A program made the position numbers and the translations under genes. This document shows, one piece after another, positions 6,687 to 7,680 of a DNA stretch of 7,680 bases (position 1 is the stretch's first letter; every line of letters starts with the position of its first letter). The DNA is from Pseudomonadota bacterium (GTDB lineage Bacteria > Pseudomonadota > Alphaproteobacteria > Sphingomonadales > Sphingomonadaceae), in contig JAFAEZ010000050.1 of NCBI GenBank assembly GCA_023423775.1, positions 1-7,680 on the forward strand. Direction: 5' to 3'. The notes beneath the pieces were generated by a model that saw only the letters and a list, made by a program, of their open reading frames with translations, was not told where the DNA came from and did no database searches.

Positions 6687-6986
6687 ATGAATCGGCAGAT
6701 AGTCGCCCTCGCGCTCGCCGCTGCAGCCGCCGCCAGCTTCGCCCTTCCGGCTCATGCGGGCGGCAGTTATCTGGTCACCATCTCGGCCGGCGACATCGAT
6801 CTTGCTACCAGCCACGGCCGCTCCGCGCTGGAGCGGAGAATCGCCGAGGGCGCCGCCCAGGCCTGCGGCAAGGCGGCGACGGCGCGCGCCCGCGACTGCC
6901 GCGCCCATTTCACCGCGAGCGCGCGCGACCAGCTGCTGCGCTCGGCACCGCCGTCTTATGCCGTGCTGACGGCGCCGATTTCCTAG
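6687..6986 (+). CDS. UrcA-family small exported protein, 99 aa
   Basis: This is a small periplasmic protein of the UrcA family, which is common in sphingomonads and caulobacters and has no known function. A signal peptide covers residues 1-24 (MNRQ, then an Ala-rich core ending PAHA). The mature part shows the family pattern: a short beta strand YLVTIS, then GDIDLATSHGRSALERRIAEGAAQACG, with C60 and C71 placed to form a disulfide. The start follows an AGGGAAGG ribosome site by about 8 nt. A hairpin lies in its leader and an intrinsic terminator follows 28 bp after its stop, so it is probably its own transcript end. The family call rests on the DIDLxTxxGRxALExRI pattern and the paired cysteines. 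Confidence 0.82.
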   Translation: MNRQIVALALAAAAAASFALPAHAGGSYLVTISAGDIDLATSHGRSALERRIAEGAAQACGKAATARARDCRAHFTASARDQLLRSAPPSYAVLTAPIS

Positions 6987-7013
6987 TTTCCCGATTCTCT
7001 GCGGGGAGAATGC

Positions 7014-7039
7014 GGCGGGCTCCGGCCCGCCACCTTTTT
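7014..7039 (+). terminator. Intrinsic terminator after the UrcA gene
   Basis: GGCGGGC (7014-7020), loop TCCG, GCCCGCC (7025-7031), then ACC and five Ts (7035-7039) form a textbook rho-independent terminator for plus-strand transcription. A second small dyad, ATTCTC (6994-6999) with GAGAAT (7006-7011), directly precedes it. The T-run ends one base before the convergent small gene's stop codon. Confidence 0.85.
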
Positions 7040-7040
7040 G

Positions 7041-7205
7041 TCAGTCGTTGCTGCGCACCGATTGGCGGTTGGGCGTGCCGGCGACCTTCTTCTCGCCGTG
7101 GATCGCCTCGCCGCTGGTGCCCTTGATGGCACGTTCCTGCTCCTCGAGCCCTGGATTGCCGCGGTTGTTCCGATTCTCGCCGCTGCCGCTATTGTCGCGG
7201 GTCAT
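7041..7205 (-). CDS. Small hydrophilic protein of unknown function, 54 aa
   Basis: I do not recognise this gene. The start at 7205 is strongly supported: AAGGAGAG lies just upstream at ideal distance, while the longer reading from 7250 adds 15 residues that run through this site. The product is highly charged and polar, rich in Gly, Asn, Glu and Arg, with no Phe, Tyr, Trp or Cys and no signal peptide or membrane segment. It is therefore probably disordered and cytoplasmic. The middle (about 20-40) is the most likely to be helical. A sequence resembling the alphaproteobacterial general-stress promoter lies about 30 bp upstream, which would fit a small stress-induced protein. It converges on the UrcA gene's terminator. 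That the gene is real is likely; its role is open. Confidence 0.72.
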   Translation of the reverse strand: MTRDNSGSGENRNNRGNPGLEEQERAIKGTSGEAIHGEKKVAGTPNRQSVRSND

Positions 7206-7235
7206 CGCCTCTCTCCTTCGATCGTTCGAGGACCC

Positions 7236-7260
7236 AACCCGCGCCGCCACGCGGAGTTTC
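7236..7260 (-). promoter_or_regulatory. Candidate EcfG-type stress promoter for the small protein gene
   Basis: Read on the minus strand, GAAAC (7260-7256), a 17-nt spacer and GTT (7238-7236) approach the general-stress sigma consensus of alphaproteobacteria, GGAAC-N16/17-CGTT. Each element has one mismatch. Transcription would begin near 7229, leaving a leader of about 24 nt carrying only the strong ribosome site. This good placement is the main support; the motif match alone is weak in GC-rich DNA. Confidence 0.33.
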
Positions 7261-7423
7261 GCGAGGCGCGGCTGGAAAGGCGCATTCAGTGGCGGTTCAG
7301 CGCATTTGCCGCTGTGCTGGCCGCATCGCCGCCGCGCGCTGCGGCCGGGCCGGGCCGAAAATATGGACCGGGCGGGCCGGTGCGCCTAGGATGACGGCCC
7401 CATCACGAGGTTCCTTGTTGTCC

Positions 7424-7680
7424 ATGTCGAACATTCGCCGGTCCCTGGTCCTTGGCGCGATCGCTTTTGCCGTTCCGGCCGGTGCCGTTTCGGCCCAGGA
7501 GGCGATCCCCAACTCGCCGCCCGAACTGCGCGACTTCCAGCTCCGCCCGGATCCCGAACCGGTCAGGCCCGACGAGCCGCTGATCGCGCCGGTTCAGCGA
7601 CCGGCCCCGGCGCAGCCGCAGCCGCAGTCGCAGCCGACGGTGATCGCGCCGCCTCCGCCCCCCGCTGGCCAGCCCGCGCC
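7424..7680 (+). CDS. Exported Pro/Gln-rich protein, 5' part only
   Basis: The reading frame is open from 7424 to the window end, 85 codons, with no stop. It begins with a clear signal peptide (SNIRRSLVLGAIAFAVPAGAVSA, cut before QE at about residue 25). After about 30 ordinary residues including PPELRDFQLRPDPEPVRPDEP it becomes a proline, glutamine and alanine-rich tract with PQPQ and APPPPPA runs. Such a tract is typical of a flexible linker that crosses the periplasm before a folded domain lying outside the window. The start is uncertain: GAGG at 7407-7410 is 13 nt from this ATG but only 7 nt from an in-frame TTG at 7418, which would add two residues. Function cannot be told from the part seen. 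Confidence 0.75.
   Translation, partial: MSNIRRSLVLGAIAFAVPAGAVSAQEAIPNSPPELRDFQLRPDPEPVRPDEPLIAPVQRPAPAQPQPQSQPTVIAPPPPPAGQPA

Noticed and set aside
6536..6696. Direct repeat GATGAATCGGC at 6536-6546 and at the UrcA start (6686-6696)
   Set aside because: Eleven-base repeats are expected by chance in several kilobases of biased sequence, and the first copy opens only a four-codon frame (MNRR).
5718..6908. A 396-codon minus-strand frame opposite the transporter and UrcA genes
   Set aside because: It spans two unrelated plus-strand genes and their spacer, is Arg/Asp/Ala-rich without motifs, and overlaps a well supported membrane protein.

Overview
The window looks like chromosomal DNA of a GC-rich alphaproteobacterium, most likely a sphingomonad. 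The case rests on a large TonB-dependent receptor of the type these bacteria carry in many copies, a small UrcA-family exported protein, a single-domain SleB-type cell wall hydrolase, very high third-position GC with long antisense shadow frames, and an intergenic palindrome like the CCCGGC-TTTC-GCCGGG repeats scattered through such genomes. This placement is inference from gene content, not from a marker gene. No RNA genes, insertion sequences, CRISPR arrays or phage genes were seen.

Layout, left to right. A TonB-dependent outer-membrane receptor fills 38-2485 on the minus strand. A 269-bp AT-rich control region (2486-2754) separates it from a divergent M64-family zinc peptidase (2755-3828, plus). 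That peptidase converges on a probable two-gene minus-strand unit: a cell wall hydrolase (4533-5495) followed by a YmdB-like macrodomain protein (3988-4491). A REP-like palindrome lies between the convergent ends. Divergent from the hydrolase is a TauE/SafE-family membrane transporter (5709-6473, plus), then an UrcA-family periplasmic protein (6687-6986, plus) with a strong hairpin in its leader and a good intrinsic terminator. A small, very hydrophilic minus-strand protein (7041-7205) converges on that terminator. It has a perfect Shine-Dalgarno and a stress-sigma-like promoter. The window ends inside an exported proline/glutamine-rich protein (7424 to beyond 7680, plus).

How the genes may work together. 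The receptor and peptidase share one control region, so uptake of a ligand and peptide processing could be co-regulated, but nothing proves it. The hydrolase and macrodomain genes are close enough (41 bp) to be co-transcribed, though they act in different compartments. The remaining genes look like ordinary single-gene units. I see no clear multi-gene novel system. The least explained signals are non-coding: a 71-bp concentric inverted repeat between the receptor and peptidase genes, and the hairpin ahead of the UrcA gene. The M64 peptidase with no visible export signal is the least explained protein.
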